DNA from: Legionella quateirensis
GTDB lineage: Bacteria; Pseudomonadota; Gammaproteobacteria; Legionellales; Legionellaceae
Assembly: GCF_001467955.1 (NCBI RefSeq)
Contig: NZ_LNYR01000022.1
Span: 15,632-79,631, forward strand
Length of the DNA stretch: 64,000 nucleotides
Direction of reading: 5' to 3'
Below the pieces are notes generated by a model that was not told where the DNA came from, searched no databases, and was given only the letters and a program-made list of their open reading frames with translations. A program made the position numbers and the translations under genes. Shown piece by piece: positions 29,827 to 40,853 of the stretch. Position 1 is the first letter of the stretch, and every line of letters starts with the position of its first letter.

Positions 29827-32433
29827 TTATCTTATCGTGCACGATCGATGATCAGCAGGTAACATGATGTTATTGTCTTTTAGTAACGCTTTATATTCAT
29901 TAACACTATGGGGTAGCGCCCAGAAATGTAACGAGTTACGTTTTATTTTGCACACATCCATGATCTTGCCAACACACTCATTTTGAATTTTACCTGATTC
30001 ATCATCGTTTCTAAGTGTTTTCAGTATGGATTTTAAATCAGTTACTTTTTTATGATCTGTACTTGAAGTATATCGTCCTCCAGCTCCTTCACTAATATTT
30101 TTGATTAGGATTGAAACGATATTGATTAATTTTGTTTTAACATCTTCTGATATTGGGTTTATCGAACTTTCACGTGATGTTTCTTCTGATGCTTTTTCAA
30201 GAGGTTTTTCAAAGCGACTTGTGACCGAGTTATCGATCTCATGTTCTTTATTCAGATCCTGGAGCTCGATTTCATTGGCACCTTGTTTTTTTAATTGAGG
30301 CTGAGATAGCTCTTCAATTTGATTCGGTTGAACTATTGCTTCCGCACGCTCTATTGCTTGTATTCGTTCATGTGCACTTCGTTCAATTATATCTTTTTTG
30401 TTTTTAATGGTTTTTATTAATAAATCATTACTTGTGCTTAGCGCATCACTTTTATCTTCATCAGGATTTACGGATTTGGGGTAATTGATGTGAAGCAGGT
30501 GAGCGATCTCATCCAATCGCGCTTGAACTTCAGGATCATTTGACGTCGGTAGAAGATCATGAGCTTGTTTGCCATCTTTTCGTTGTAAAGTAAGATCTGC
30601 TCCTGCGTTAATCAATGCCTTGATGATCTTGGTGGTGTCATCTGTATCACTTTTCATTACCGCAAGCATTAGGGCAGAGTTGCCATTTGACATTTGTAAA
30701 TTAACGGATGCATTTTTAGCAATAAGCAATTGAACCGCATCGTAATCATTGGCAAGAATTGCCTTCATTAAAAAGGTGTTTCTGTCTGTACCAATTCGCT
30801 CATCAAATTGATTTATATCAAGCCCTGCTATGATGTACCTATTAAGAATTTGTTCAGTAATTGACATTTTAGGTTGTACTTTAGCAGGCCTCCATGGAAA
30901 CGGATTACTGGATTGTGGATTAAAATATATATAAATTGAGTCTAAATTCGGTTTAATTCCTTTTTGATGTATTACCTTGAAGTCCTTTTCATTGAGGATA
31001 TTGTCAGTACATAGGGCACGACGAACTAATTGTTCCAGATAGTTCCTATCCGTTATTTGTCTGAGATATTCCTGCACAGCATCTCGATTAGTATTTTTCA
31101 CTGCTTCTTCACACAATTCTTTTAATTTGGCCTGGTTTAATTGTTGAAATGATTTCGGATTATTATTTTTTGATAACTGCTCGATTGCGGTTATTATCGC
31201 CGCGTGATTCCATGAAATTTTGCTTGCTTTGGATAATAACGCGTCCAAAACTTTGACATGATCATCGTTTGTTGTTTTTGTTACTATCAAAGCGATTATG
31301 TCTTCTGGTGATTTAAGTTTATAGCTGTATTCTTCAATGAGAAATAATGCGATGTGAATCTGTTTGTGTTCGATAGCTGTTCTTAACGCCGCTTCAACTG
31401 CTTCATGAGACCGGCCAGCTCCTCGTAATAACAAGGTGATATCAAAAACAGATTTTTGGTTTTTGATCGCATCCACAAGTTCTTTTGTACTAATTGGTTT
31501 GGCACCTTTTTGGAGCAGAAAATCAATTAAATCAGGGTTGGAATGTTGATAGATTGCTGCCTGAAGAGGAGTAAAACCTTTCGCATTTCTTTCTTCAAGA
31601 GCGGCACCATTGCTAATCAGCCGATCTAAAATATGGAATGTGAGTTTATGAGCATTCTCCAGGTAGTTGAATAGGCTTGGTCTTATCGGCTCGGCGAATT
31701 GGGTTGTAGTGAAACCTAGATTATGTGTTTGTATATGAGCAGTTAATTGTTCAATCAGGCTTTTTTCAGGAGCAAGAGTGCCATCAACGGCTGCTGATAT
31801 TAATTTTTTAATTTCGATTAATTGTTTATTGAATTCAATCACTTCTGAATTTGTGAATTGGAAGTTAGGGACAATGGTTGCGCAATAATAAGAAGCATAT
31901 GCAAAGGGGATTATATTATTTGCATTTGTTGAATACCGTCCAACAGATAAATCGATAGTATTTATTATTCCATTAGGCATCTTTTCAAACAGGATGATTG
32001 CAGCACTCCCTTTTCCGCCAGGACACACTGCTAACAGATTTTTATTTTGATTAAACAGAACACCGTAGAACTCTCTGCCATGTCCATTAGGTTCAATTAC
32101 AGTGCCCAATTTTCCTTCAGGAACAGTTGAGTGTTCAGTGGTATACAGTCTCAGATAGTCTTGAATCAGTGCTAATGAACTATGTGGATAGTCGCAAAAT
32201 GGTTTATCGTATCCTGTTGTTACTGATTTCATCGCATCTCTATAAGGATTTGGTTCGTCAGGATTTATTGCGGATAATTTTGTTTTGAATTGATCGGTAT
32301 TGAGTATCTCCCATGATTCCTCCGTTAATGGATAATGTCTTATAGGGGATTGTTCTGCTGGATGACTGGTGGCTGCAACGCGCGTATTCGTCTTATTATT
32401 ATCTTTAGTCATTAAAGATGTATCGTGTTTCAT
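29827..32433 (-). CDS. Ankyrin-repeat protein with RNSLHFWA C-terminal module, candidate Dot/Icm effector
   Basis: An 868-residue protein. The ATG at 32433 (MKHDTS) is chosen because TAGGAGT sits 7-8 nt before it; a further ATG seven codons upstream has no RBS. About 70-230 is a globular domain I do not recognise. Ankyrin units occur at about 275-375 (RNAKGFTPLQAAI) and again at about 555-650 (NTFLMKAILANDYDAVQLLI; NGNSALMLAVM). Then comes a charged linker with E/S-rich blocks (EKASEETSRESS). The last ~100 residues, including KRNSLHFWALPHSV, match the C-terminus of the 528-residue protein at 23042-24628. Likely host-directed; no enzymatic motif recognised. Confidence 0.75.
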   Translation of the reverse strand: MKHDTSLMTKDNNKTNTRVAATSHPAEQSPIRHYPLTEESWEILNTDQFKTKLSAINPDEPNPYRDAMKSVTTGYDKPFCDYPHSSLALIQDYLRLYTTEHSTVPEGKLGTVIEPNGHGREFYGVLFNQNKNLLAVCPGGKGSAAIILFEKMPNGIINTIDLSVGRYSTNANNIIPFAYASYYCATIVPNFQFTNSEVIEFNKQLIEIKKLISAAVDGTLAPEKSLIEQLTAHIQTHNLGFTTTQFAEPIRPSLFNYLENAHKLTFHILDRLISNGAALEERNAKGFTPLQAAIYQHSNPDLIDFLLQKGAKPISTKELVDAIKNQKSVFDITLLLRGAGRSHEAVEAALRTAIEHKQIHIALFLIEEYSYKLKSPEDIIALIVTKTTNDDHVKVLDALLSKASKISWNHAAIITAIEQLSKNNNPKSFQQLNQAKLKELCEEAVKNTNRDAVQEYLRQITDRNYLEQLVRRALCTDNILNEKDFKVIHQKGIKPNLDSIYIYFNPQSSNPFPWRPAKVQPKMSITEQILNRYIIAGLDINQFDERIGTDRNTFLMKAILANDYDAVQLLIAKNASVNLQMSNGNSALMLAVMKSDTDDTTKIIKALINAGADLTLQRKDGKQAHDLLPTSNDPEVQARLDEIAHLLHINYPKSVNPDEDKSDALSTSNDLLIKTIKNKKDIIERSAHERIQAIERAEAIVQPNQIEELSQPQLKKQGANEIELQDLNKEHEIDNSVTSRFEKPLEKASEETSRESSINPISEDVKTKLINIVSILIKNISEGAGGRYTSSTDHKKVTDLKSILKTLRNDDESGKIQNECVGKIMDVCKIKRNSLHFWALPHSVNEYKALLKDNNIMLPADHRSCTIR

Positions 32434-32643
32434 GATGTCACTCCTAATGTACATAAACTGATGATTTAGCTTTTCTAAGTTTCATTTTGGCATTTGGAGA
32501 TTAATTGAACATTAATTTTGCTGAGTGTTTATTCATGATTGCTATGAGTAATCTTAATGCCCTTGCAACACTGTAGTTATAATTCCTGTTAGGGATATGG
32601 GCAGATTAATAAAGCGGATTAGTTGAAGAGAATATTAGGAAGT

Positions 32644-32672
32644 TTAACTTGTAACTCGTTCTCTACTATTAT
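32644..32672 (+). promoter_or_regulatory. Putative sigma-70 promoter of the patatin gene
   Basis: TTAACT (32644-32649) and TATTAT (32667-32672) match the -35 and -10 consensus at 4/6 and 5/6 with a 17-bp spacer. They lie about 40 bp before the patatin start codon, followed by AAAAAGG as RBS. By eye only. Confidence 0.35.
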
Positions 32673-32710
32673 ATTAACTAAACACTGATTTCTAAAAAGG
32701 TGTCTCCTTG

Positions 32711-33586
32711 ATGACGAAACGACTTAAAATTGGTTTGGCCTTGGGTAGTGGGTCCGCTCGTGGTTGGTCTCACATCGGGGTGATCAAGGCATTAACGCAA
32801 CTGGGTGTTTGTATTGATTGTGTTGCCGGTTGTTCCATTGGTTCATTGGTAGGGGCTATCTATGCCTGTGGAACACTTGATGCATTTGAGCAGTGGGTGT
32901 TAAAACTTGACAGAAGAAAAATGAGCAAACTTATTGATTTGAATTTCACGGGAGGAGGTCTGATCTCGGGCAGTAGATTAATGAATTTTTTTAAAGAATT
33001 TGGCCTGGAAAATAACATTGAGGATCTTAAAATTCCATTTTGCGCAGTGGCTACTGATCTGAATACGGGTCGCGAAATTTGGTTGAACAAAGGGTCATTG
33101 GTCCCCGCGATTCGATCTTCAATATCATTACCTGGTTTATTTACACCTTTAGGTCATGAAGATCGTTGGCTGGTAGACGGTGGATTGGTTAATCCCGTTC
33201 CTATTTCTTTATGTCGAGCTATGGGTGCAGAAGTAGTCATTGCAGTAAATCTTAATCACGAATTATTACGCATAGCTCCTAGTCCAATTGAACAATCGGG
33301 ATTATTTTCTTCTTTTAGTCTTCGCTTTGATAAATTATTAAAACGAATTTTTGGGTATAGTGAAGGACCAGGTTATTACGATGTATTAACAAAAAGTATT
33401 AAAATAATGCAAGATCGAATCACTCGTGCCAGGGCTGTCGGTGATCCTGCTGATTTAACCCTTATTCCTCAGTTGTCTCAGATTGCTTTACATGATTTTC
33501 ATCGAGCCGAAGAAGCAATAAAAGAAGGGGAGGCCTGTGTATTTAGAGAGAAAACTAATATTTTACAATTAGTTGGTCTAGACTAG
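32711..33586 (+). CDS. Patatin-like phospholipase, RssA/NTE type
   Basis: A 291-residue lipid acyl hydrolase. The oxyanion loop GSGSARG (12-18), nucleophile S42 in GCSIGS and catalytic D156 in VDGG are all present, so it should be active. The short single-domain build resembles E. coli RssA and bacterial NTE-like patatins. The frame begins at a TTG directly before the ATG; the AAGG 8-9 nt upstream favours the ATG. Legionella encodes many patatins, some secreted into the host; no signal peptide or clear type IVB tail is seen here. It sits 42 bp upstream of an acyl-CoA synthetase gene, suggesting coupled fatty-acid release and activation. Confidence 0.9.
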   Translation: MTKRLKIGLALGSGSARGWSHIGVIKALTQLGVCIDCVAGCSIGSLVGAIYACGTLDAFEQWVLKLDRRKMSKLIDLNFTGGGLISGSRLMNFFKEFGLENNIEDLKIPFCAVATDLNTGREIWLNKGSLVPAIRSSISLPGLFTPLGHEDRWLVDGGLVNPVPISLCRAMGAEVVIAVNLNHELLRIAPSPIEQSGLFSSFSLRFDKLLKRIFGYSEGPGYYDVLTKSIKIMQDRITRARAVGDPADLTLIPQLSQIALHDFHRAEEAIKEGEACVFREKTNILQLVGLD

Positions 33587-33628
33587 TATTATAGTAATTT
33601 AATAGAACCAATCGCTTAAGGATAAGTC

Positions 33629-35296
33629 ATGCAAAATGAAACTACCACTAATTCATTGTTTCAGTTGCTTTTAAAAAATGAAAAAGAATCAGCTGATCGA
33701 GTCTATTTAAGACAGCCTAAAAATGGAGTATGGCATGAATACACCTGGGCAGAAGTCATGCTTCAAGCCCGTAAAGTAGCTGGATTTTTGCATCAATTAA
33801 AAATTAAAAAGGGAAGTCATATTTCCATTATTTCTAAAAATTGTGCTGAATGGTTTATTACAGATTTTGGTATTCATCTAGCCGGTATGGTAAATGTTCC
33901 GTTATTTTCAAATCAGAATGCAGAAAGTGCTCGTTTTGTATTGGAACATGCGGATGTGAAACTGGTATTTATAGGCAAGTTGGATGATCACCAGCTCGTT
34001 CGTCAATTCATCCCTGATAATTATATTACTGTCGATTTTAACTATCACCACGATTTAAAGGTCAATTACAAATGGGCTGATGTAATGGCAAGTAATCCTT
34101 TAGTCGATTTGAACGAACCAGGCCTTGATGATTTATACACCATTATTTATTCGTCTGGTACTTCTGGCTCTCCTAAAGGGGCTATGTATACGAATAAAGT
34201 GATAGCGAATTATCTTACTTTATTTCCCAAAGACATTCTTAGAGTCAGGGATTTGAGCCATTATAAATTAATTTCCTATCTACCTCTGGCCCATGTTTAT
34301 GAACGTTCTGCCATCCAGTTAGCAAGCGTGACGATTCATTGTGATGTCTCTTTTGTTGAAAGCCTGGATAAGTTCGCCGAAAATTTACGGGAAATTCAAC
34401 CTACATTTTTTACCGCAGTACCTCGAATCTGGGGGGTATTTAAACAAAAAATTGAGCAAAAAGTACCACCAGCCAAACTGAATTTTTTATTAAAAATACC
34501 GTTTATTTCTTCACTAGTAAAAAAGAAGATAATTCATGGTCTTGGTCTGAACGATTGTGTCAATTCCTTTTCGGGAGCGTCGCATTTACCCATTCCCATT
34601 ATTGAATTTTTTGAGAAAATTGGCATCAACATACAAGAAGGTTACGGTCAAACTGAAAATCTGGCATATGCGACTTTATCTATGTTAAACGAAAGAAGAG
34701 CTGGGTATGTCGGTACTCCACGGTTGGATGTAGCAGTTAAAATGGGTGAGGACTCTGAGTTATTGATCAACTCACCCTGTCTCATGTCCGGATATTATAA
34801 AGACAAACAAGCCACAAAAAATGCCTTTACTTCTGAGGGTTGGTTACGTACGGGAGATGTCGTGGAGTTGGATTCCCTGGATCGAGTTAAAATATTGGGA
34901 CGACTTTCAGAAAACTTTAAAAATCAGACCGGTGAATTCGTTGCTCCTTCCCCTATAGAAAAGCGATTTGCTTCGAATAGCAAGATTGAACAATTATGTC
35001 TGGTTGGACGGGGATTACCAACTAATGTGTTATTAGTCACCTTAAGTGAAGGAGCTCGGTTGAGCAAAAACAAGGATGAGATAAACCAATCATTGCAAGA
35101 GAGTTTGCATAAGGTAAATGCCAAGCTGATGAAATACGAAAAAGTCAGCCATATCATTGTTGTAAAGGATACTTGGTCTACAAATAACGATATGTTAACG
35201 CCTACTCTCAAGGTAAAACGCAAAGTAGTTGAAAAAAACTACGATAAGTTGATTCAGGAAGTTTTAACAAAACATCAAACTGTGGTCTGGGAGTAA
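33629..35296 (+). CDS. Long-chain acyl-CoA synthetase (AMP-forming)
   Basis: A 555-residue ANL-superfamily enzyme that activates fatty acids with ATP and CoA. The ATP-binding motif is YSSGTSGSPKGAM (near residue 180), the A4/A5 motif EGYGQTEN (near 340), and GWLRTGDV with the hinge following near 410. It resembles FadD15/ACSL-type synthetases. The stop is only 6 bp from the convergent transporter stop. It probably forms an operon with the patatin gene. Confidence 0.9.
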   Translation: MQNETTTNSLFQLLLKNEKESADRVYLRQPKNGVWHEYTWAEVMLQARKVAGFLHQLKIKKGSHISIISKNCAEWFITDFGIHLAGMVNVPLFSNQNAESARFVLEHADVKLVFIGKLDDHQLVRQFIPDNYITVDFNYHHDLKVNYKWADVMASNPLVDLNEPGLDDLYTIIYSSGTSGSPKGAMYTNKVIANYLTLFPKDILRVRDLSHYKLISYLPLAHVYERSAIQLASVTIHCDVSFVESLDKFAENLREIQPTFFTAVPRIWGVFKQKIEQKVPPAKLNFLLKIPFISSLVKKKIIHGLGLNDCVNSFSGASHLPIPIIEFFEKIGINIQEGYGQTENLAYATLSMLNERRAGYVGTPRLDVAVKMGEDSELLINSPCLMSGYYKDKQATKNAFTSEGWLRTGDVVELDSLDRVKILGRLSENFKNQTGEFVAPSPIEKRFASNSKIEQLCLVGRGLPTNVLLVTLSEGARLSKNKDEINQSLQESLHKVNAKLMKYEKVSHIIVVKDTWSTNNDMLTPTLKVKRKVVEKNYDKLIQEVLTKHQTVVWE

Positions 35297-35302
35297 TTGA
35301 GA

Positions 35303-36754
35303 TTAGTACAAAACTCCCAGGCTGTACCAAAAAGGTATAGACGCCAGAATGACGAATAATTTTAAAAAAGTGAACCAGGCATTTAACTTTAACAGTGGTT
35401 TGAGCAGAAAATTATTTTTGCGTTTAAGTAGTTCTTCAAAACATAGAAAGTAACTGGATTGATAGGGAAATATCCAGGCTTCTGTAGCCAATAAAATGAC
35501 AAAAGCGACTATCCAGTTGCAAACGGGACTTTGCAGAGCGAAGGGGATAATGGCGGTAAATAATATAGCAGGAGCAATCATTGTTCCTAAAACCAAACCG
35601 CCAACCCAGCTGATGGCGTAAATCAGGGCAATGAAACAGGCTACATTACTTTGAGCGAGATGAGTCAGCCACTGGAAATGATTAATTAACCAGAGATCAA
35701 CACCGAGGCTTTGAATGGTACGCATTACCCCAATAATGGCACCAAAATAGAACAGGAAGCCCCAGTTTATTTTATGGTGTATTTCTTTTGAAGTTAAAGC
35801 ACCGGTAACATACAGAATGATAAAGATGATCAGGCAAGTCCAGAGACCCGATATATTGCACCAGGTAGATAGAATTGTTCCCGCAAAAAAAACAATGAAA
35901 CTTATTATCGCCACTTGCTCGATTAACGAGGTTTTTCCCATAGAACACAGTTCTTTTTTAAGCTTATAGCGATTGATATTCAGAGTGTTATTGGGTTTGA
36001 ACAGCAGGGATTGCAGAATAAAAAATACAGCAATAAGCATCAGTCCCGGGAATGATGCTAACCATAGCCAACTGAACCAATTGCCTTGCCATTGATGTTG
36101 TTCGGAAAGTAATCCATAGATAATAAAATTACTTGATTTTCCTGTAAGAAAAATAGTGGAGAGCAGTATGCAGCCGTTAAATGCAGAATTAGCTAATGCA
36201 TTTGCCGAACTACTGCGTGGTTTTATGCGACTGCTTTCCATAATATCATTCAATAATGGAGCTATGAGTGCGACTCTGGAACTTTGGACGCTCATCATCG
36301 GTGTCATAAATGCCCCAAGAAAAAACAAGCATTTTTGCAATACTGCTTGTTTAAATGGCAGTTTAATTAACATGATCAAGGACAATCGATAAAAGAGCCT
36401 TGACTTGGTTAATAGAGCGCCAATACTAAAAACACTTACTGCAAAATAAAAACTATCAGAATTAAATCCGGATAATATTAAGGTGCCAGGGGCGATGTGA
36501 AGCAACATAGCAGTAATCATAATTATTAAGGAAGGGATGTATTCAGGTACCAGCCTAAAGATCCACATGACCAGTGCAGCGACCAGAATGATTGAGAATT
36601 TGGAATAAGTCAGGCTGATGGCGTAATTCTGCGTAATATCGAATACAATCAGGGAACTTAAAATAGTGATTAACCATCCCAATACAGCGACGCTGTTTTG
36701 GGATGCAGTGATTCTGGTTTTATTCAATAGAATTCGACTGTGATGGAGCATCAT
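35303..36754 (-). CDS. DASS (SLC13-like) dicarboxylate/anion transporter
   Basis: An inner-membrane carrier with about 12 hydrophobic segments. Features typical of the divalent anion:sodium symporter family include the early region IPSLIIMITAMLLHIAPG, SFYFAVSVFSIGALLTKS, and a late helix with WVGGLVLGTMIAPAILFTA. I chose the ATG at 36754 because AGGG lies about 7 nt upstream; the frame is open to an ATG at 36790 with no visible RBS. It lies 80 bp downstream of mfd on the same strand. The substrate (C4-dicarboxylate, citrate or sulfate) cannot be told. Confidence 0.75.
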   Translation of the reverse strand: MMLHHSRILLNKTRITASQNSVAVLGWLITILSSLIVFDITQNYAISLTYSKFSIILVAALVMWIFRLVPEYIPSLIIMITAMLLHIAPGTLILSGFNSDSFYFAVSVFSIGALLTKSRLFYRLSLIMLIKLPFKQAVLQKCLFFLGAFMTPMMSVQSSRVALIAPLLNDIMESSRIKPRSSSANALANSAFNGCILLSTIFLTGKSSNFIIYGLLSEQHQWQGNWFSWLWLASFPGLMLIAVFFILQSLLFKPNNTLNINRYKLKKELCSMGKTSLIEQVAIISFIVFFAGTILSTWCNISGLWTCLIIFIILYVTGALTSKEIHHKINWGFLFYFGAIIGVMRTIQSLGVDLWLINHFQWLTHLAQSNVACFIALIYAISWVGGLVLGTMIAPAILFTAIIPFALQSPVCNWIVAFVILLATEAWIFPYQSSYFLCFEELLKRKNNFLLKPLLKLNAWFTFLKLFVILASIPFWYSLGVLY

Positions 36755-36833
36755 ACTCGAACCCTGTAAAAAATAGTTAAAAATTGCCATCAGTACATAG
36801 TGCCAAAATGGGTGATTACTCAGTAACGCGAAC

Positions 36834-39800
36834 TTATTTATAAGCTAATTTACTTAACAAAGAGCTTATTTCAAAGATGCGTTCATCGGGGGCTGTGCTA
36901 TCCAAAGTGAAGCGCAGGCGCTGTGGACCTTCCATTTGATAACGTTTTGCATGTACTTGAATCAGACTAATTAATGCGCCTGGGTCTATTGATGGTTTTT
37001 CGTTAAAATCCAATTTTCCCTGTTGTCCACTGGCACTGATCTTTTGAATGCCTAACTCTGCGGCCTTTAATTTCAGTTCAGTAATCAGTAGTAAATGTTT
37101 AACAGGTTGAGGTAATAAACCGAACCTGTCGATTAGTTCTATTTGTAAATCGTGAATCTGTTGATTGCTTTTAGCATTGGATATCCTTTTATACATGATT
37201 AAACGATTATGAATATCTGCTATATAATCCTCAGGAATAATCGCGCTGATGCGCATATCAATTTCTGGCCCCTGGTACATGGGCGCAGATAATTCCGGAA
37301 TTTTTCCAGCTTTTAAATCATGCACTGCTCTATCCAGCATTTCCATAAACAAATTAAAGCCTATGGCCTGCATATTTCCACTTTGATCTTCTCCGAGTAA
37401 CTCACCTGCTCCTCTAATTTCAAGATCATGAGTTGCCAGAGTAAAGCCTGCCCCCAGGTCTTCAAGAGACACTATGGCTTCCAGGCGTTTTACGGCATCA
37501 GGGGTTAATGATTTTTCTTCAGGTGTTAACAAATAAGCATATGCTTGATGATGGGAGCGTCCTACGCGTCCACGGAGCTGGTGTAATTGCGCCAGACCGA
37601 ATTTGTCTGCTCTATCAATGATGATGGTATTGGCGGTAGGTATGTCTATCCCGGTTTCTATAATTGTTGTACAGACTAATACATTAAAACGATGATGGTA
37701 AAAGTCAGACATCACCCGTTCCAGTTCTCGTTCACGCATTTGTCCATGAGCACTACGAATTTTTGCTTCGGGTACCAACGTTTGTAAATCCTGGCATACT
37801 CTATCGATGGTCTGTACATTATTATGCAGGAAAAATACTTGTCCACCTCTAAGAATTTCCCGAAGCAAGGCTTCTCGCACTACGATGTCTTTCTTTTCCT
37901 GCCAGAAGGTTTTTATCGCCAGCCGTTTTGCCGGTGGCGTTGCTATCAACGAAATGTCCCTGATTCCGGCCATGGCCATGTTGAGCGTTCTGGGAATTGG
38001 AGTTGCGGTCATGGATAAAATATCTACATGAGTTCGTAACGATTTCATGTGTTCTTTTTGTTTTACGCCAAATCGATGTTCTTCATCAATGATCAATAGG
38101 CCCAGATTCTTAAAATTAATGTTACTTTGGAATAATTTATGAGTTCCAATAACGATATCAACTTTGCCTGATGTTAATGACTGGAGCACCGACTCTGATT
38201 CTTTAGCGCTGCGAAAGCGGGATAAGAGTTCAATATTGATAGGGAAATCCGCGAAGCGATCTCTGAATGACTCGAAATGTTGACCAGCCAGAAGGGTAGT
38301 AGGTACCAGAACACACACTTGCTTTCCATTTTGTACGGCCACAAATGCTGCCCGCATGGCAACTTCAGTTTTACCAAAACCTACATCACCACAGATTAAT
38401 CTATCCATCGGCCTTGGGGATTGCATGTCTTTAATGATCTGGTCTATGGCCTGTAGTTGGTCTACCGTTTCAGTAAATGGAAAGGCACTGGCAAATTTTA
38501 TATATTCGCTGTGATTAAACTCATACTGATGTCCTGGTTGTGCTTCTCTTTTGGCGTACAGATCCAGTAACTCAATAGCCACATCATGAATTTTTTCAGC
38601 TGCTTTTTTTCTTTCTTTTTGCCATTGATCCGTACCGAGTTTATGCAGTGGAGCATGGTCACTGTCAACACCTGTATAACGGCTGATCAAATGAAGCGAG
38701 GTGACGGGGACGTATATTTTATCATCACCAGCATAGGCCAGTACCAGGAATTCGCTGGAAGTATCATTAGTGGTGATGTATTGCAACCCTTGATATCTTC
38801 CTACGCCAAATTGCAGGTGGACTACCGGAGCGCCCAGTCTTAATTCAGCCATATCACGTATGATTAAATCAGGATCTACCGTTTTTTGCGTCGCTCTGCG
38901 CTGTGGCGTACTTTGTTCACCAAATAACTGGGATTCTACAATTAAGATAATATTTTTATTATTTAATTCACAGCCGTAAATCAGTGGTCCTGTGGTAATA
39001 CTGACTGGAGAATTATCATTAATAAAATCAACCCAGGTATTTTGTACCGTTGGGAATATCCCACTCGCTTTAAGAAGATCCAGTAGTACTTCACGTCGCC
39101 CGGCGCTTTCAACAACGATTAAGTATCGGGAAGAAGTTATCGAGCAGTACTGGCGCAATTGCAGTAAAGGTTCCTGATTTTTTCTGTCTATAGGTAACTG
39201 AGGCGCTTTGGAAATATCAAAATTTACCACTGCACCTTTTTTCTCTGAGGGTTTATGGAATACGCGCAATTGTTCGTACGTATTAGCATAGGTTAGTAAT
39301 TCAGTAGGATTGATGAAGCATGCACCTGGAGTTAGAATTGGGCGGCTTACATCATAACGTCTTTGATCGTATCGTTCATTTAATTCTTGCCAGAATTGTT
39401 CTGCGTTTTCCTGTATGTCTTCAATAAGACATACTCTGGAGTCTTCAGGGAGGTAATCAAAAAAGGTTACGGTTTTATCAAAGAACAGGGGAAGATAATA
39501 TTCTATACCTGAAGGAAACTGACCATTAGAAATGGATTCGTAGATAGGGCATTGACTGGGATTTCCTGGGAAAAGTTCTCTGAAGGATCTCCTGAAGAGG
39601 GTTTGACTCTGTTCATTTAAAGGAAACTCACGTGCCGGCAATACATTGATTTCTGAAATTTTTTCTATGGTTCGTTGTGTTTCTGTATCGAATTGTCTTA
39701 AGCTTTCGATTTCATCATCAAACAGTTCAATTCGAAAAGGAAGTCCGCTTCCCATTGGATAAACATCTATTATGGAGCCACGTAAGGCAAATTCTCCATG

Positions 39801-40283
39801 TTCCAGAACCTTGTTGACACAGTGATAGCCTGCTTGCTGTAATTGATTTCTAAACGTATTCAGATCAAGTTTTTGACCTTCTTTCAACATCAATGCGTAG
39901 TGATTTAAAAACTCGGGAGGGCAGAGTCTGTGCATTAACGTGCTGGCTGAAGTAATTACTACAGCATCCTTTACCTGTTGCATACGGCTTAAGGTATAAA
40001 GTCGTTCTGAAATAATGTCTTGATGTGGTGAGAACTGATCATAGGGTAATGTTTCCCAATCAGGAAAAAATAACAGTTCTTGTTGTTTTTTTTGTGGGTT
40101 CAGGAAAAACAGCAGTTCGTCCTGTAACTGGCTTGCACTAAGATTGTCTTGCGCAATCAGTAATTTAATTCCAGGTGTTTCCTGGCAATATTCAGCCAAG
40201 GCAAGAGCCAGACTGCTACCGTATAGTTGCCCCCAAATTTGTTTATTTTTTGTTGGATGGTAAAGCAGTGTTTCTGTAACCAT
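36834..40283 (-). CDS. mfd: Transcription-repair coupling factor Mfd
   Basis: Mfd removes RNA polymerase stalled at lesions and recruits UvrA. The 1149-residue protein has the UvrB-like N-terminal domains, a CarD-type RNA-polymerase-interaction domain ([20 protein letters not shown]), and a RecG-like translocase with Walker [10 protein letters not shown] (near 628), the Walker B box DEEHRFG (near 730), [11 protein letters not shown] and the LRGRVGRS motif VI. The C-terminal TRCF domain is complete. Length matches E. coli (1148). No strong RBS is visible before the ATG. Confidence 0.97.
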   Translation of the reverse strand: MVTETLLYHPTKNKQIWGQLYGSSLALALAEYCQETPGIKLLIAQDNLSASQLQDELLFFLNPQKKQQELLFFPDWETLPYDQFSPHQDIISERLYTLSRMQQVKDAVVITSASTLMHRLCPPEFLNHYALMLKEGQKLDLNTFRNQLQQAGYHCVNKVLEHGEFALRGSIIDVYPMGSGLPFRIELFDDEIESLRQFDTETQRTIEKISEINVLPAREFPLNEQSQTLFRRSFRELFPGNPSQCPIYESISNGQFPSGIEYYLPLFFDKTVTFFDYLPEDSRVCLIEDIQENAEQFWQELNERYDQRRYDVSRPILTPGACFINPTELLTYANTYEQLRVFHKPSEKKGAVVNFDISKAPQLPIDRKNQEPLLQLRQYCSITSSRYLIVVESAGRREVLLDLLKASGIFPTVQNTWVDFINDNSPVSITTGPLIYGCELNNKNIILIVESQLFGEQSTPQRRATQKTVDPDLIIRDMAELRLGAPVVHLQFGVGRYQGLQYITTNDTSSEFLVLAYAGDDKIYVPVTSLHLISRYTGVDSDHAPLHKLGTDQWQKERKKAAEKIHDVAIELLDLYAKREAQPGHQYEFNHSEYIKFASAFPFTETVDQLQAIDQIIKDMQSPRPMDRLICGDVGFGKTEVAMRAAFVAVQNGKQVCVLVPTTLLAGQHFESFRDRFADFPINIELLSRFRSAKESESVLQSLTSGKVDIVIGTHKLFQSNINFKNLGLLIIDEEHRFGVKQKEHMKSLRTHVDILSMTATPIPRTLNMAMAGIRDISLIATPPAKRLAIKTFWQEKKDIVVREALLREILRGGQVFFLHNNVQTIDRVCQDLQTLVPEAKIRSAHGQMRERELERVMSDFYHHRFNVLVCTTIIETGIDIPTANTIIIDRADKFGLAQLHQLRGRVGRSHHQAYAYLLTPEEKSLTPDAVKRLEAIVSLEDLGAGFTLATHDLEIRGAGELLGEDQSGNMQAIGFNLFMEMLDRAVHDLKAGKIPELSAPMYQGPEIDMRISAIIPEDYIADIHNRLIMYKRISNAKSNQQIHDLQIELIDRFGLLPQPVKHLLLITELKLKAAELGIQKISASGQQGKLDFNEKPSIDPGALISLIQVHAKRYQMEGPQRLRFTLDSTAPDERIFEISSLLSKLAYK

Positions 40284-40441
40284 GGGATTATAAAGCAGTC
40301 AAAACCGAAAAGAGGGTTATTATACCTGTATATTTTCTATTCTGCATCCTAAAAGACACACATCAGGGTAAACGTGTCTAATTTTCGAACTAGGTTGTTG
40401 CCATTAAGTTAAGGATTATTTATTGTAGATTGGCTCATTTC

Positions 40442-40530
40442 GTAGCCCGTATTAGCGAAGCGTAATACGGGGAAACTATGGAGTTTGTTGCTCTATCGAT
40501 CCTGTATTACGCTTCGCTAATACAGGCTAC
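40442..40530. repeat. GTAGCC palindromic dispersed repeat, copy 2
   Basis: GTAGCCCGTATTAGCGAAGC with its inverted arm ending in TACAGGCTAC, the same family as 17788-17876. It lies between mfd and the permease remnant, and its GC-rich arms could end transcription. Confidence 0.85.
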
Positions 40531-40575
40531 TTAGGCTTTGCCGAGGGGTAAAAGCGTCGCAAAGCGGCTTAGTCC

Positions 40576-40718
40576 CTAAGTCGGCATGGACTCCAGTTCA
40601 AAGGTTATTTCTTTATGCTCTTCAGGATTTAATACGATTTGAGACATATAAAGAATGGTGATGCTTAAAGGCAGCAGGCACATGAGATCTACTGGAAATT
40701 TAAGGACACCAATTCCGC
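40576..40718 (-). pseudogene. Duplicated 3' fragment of the amino acid permease gene
   Basis: The fragment encodes GIGVLKFPVDLMCLLPLS...TFELESMPT, the same tail as the intact permease at 40854-42410, with one substitution (SITILY against SIIILY). It has no promoter-proximal part; upstream on this strand it runs into the second GTAGCC repeat. It is a by-product of the 279-bp tandem duplication and not a functional gene. Its preservation without frameshift suggests a fairly young event. Confidence 0.85.
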
Positions 40719-40720
40719 TC

Positions 40721-40809
40721 GTAGCCCGTATTAGCGAAGCGTAATACGGGGAAACAATGGAGTTTGTTGCCAAATCGATCCTGTATTACGCTTCGCTAAT
40801 ACAGGCTAC
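40721..40809. repeat. GTAGCC palindromic dispersed repeat, copy 3
   Basis: A near-identical partner of the copy at 40442-40530, lying just beyond the stop codon of the intact permease. It differs mainly in the loop (AACAATGG against AACTATGG, and CCAAATCG against CTCTATCG). Confidence 0.85.
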
Positions 40810-40853
40810 TAAGGATTTGCAGAGGGGAATAACATCGCAAAGAGGATTAGTCC

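Noticed and set aside
40576-40773. Small independent membrane protein gene
   Set aside because: Its C-terminal part is a copy of the permease tail and its N-terminal part is translated palindromic repeat.
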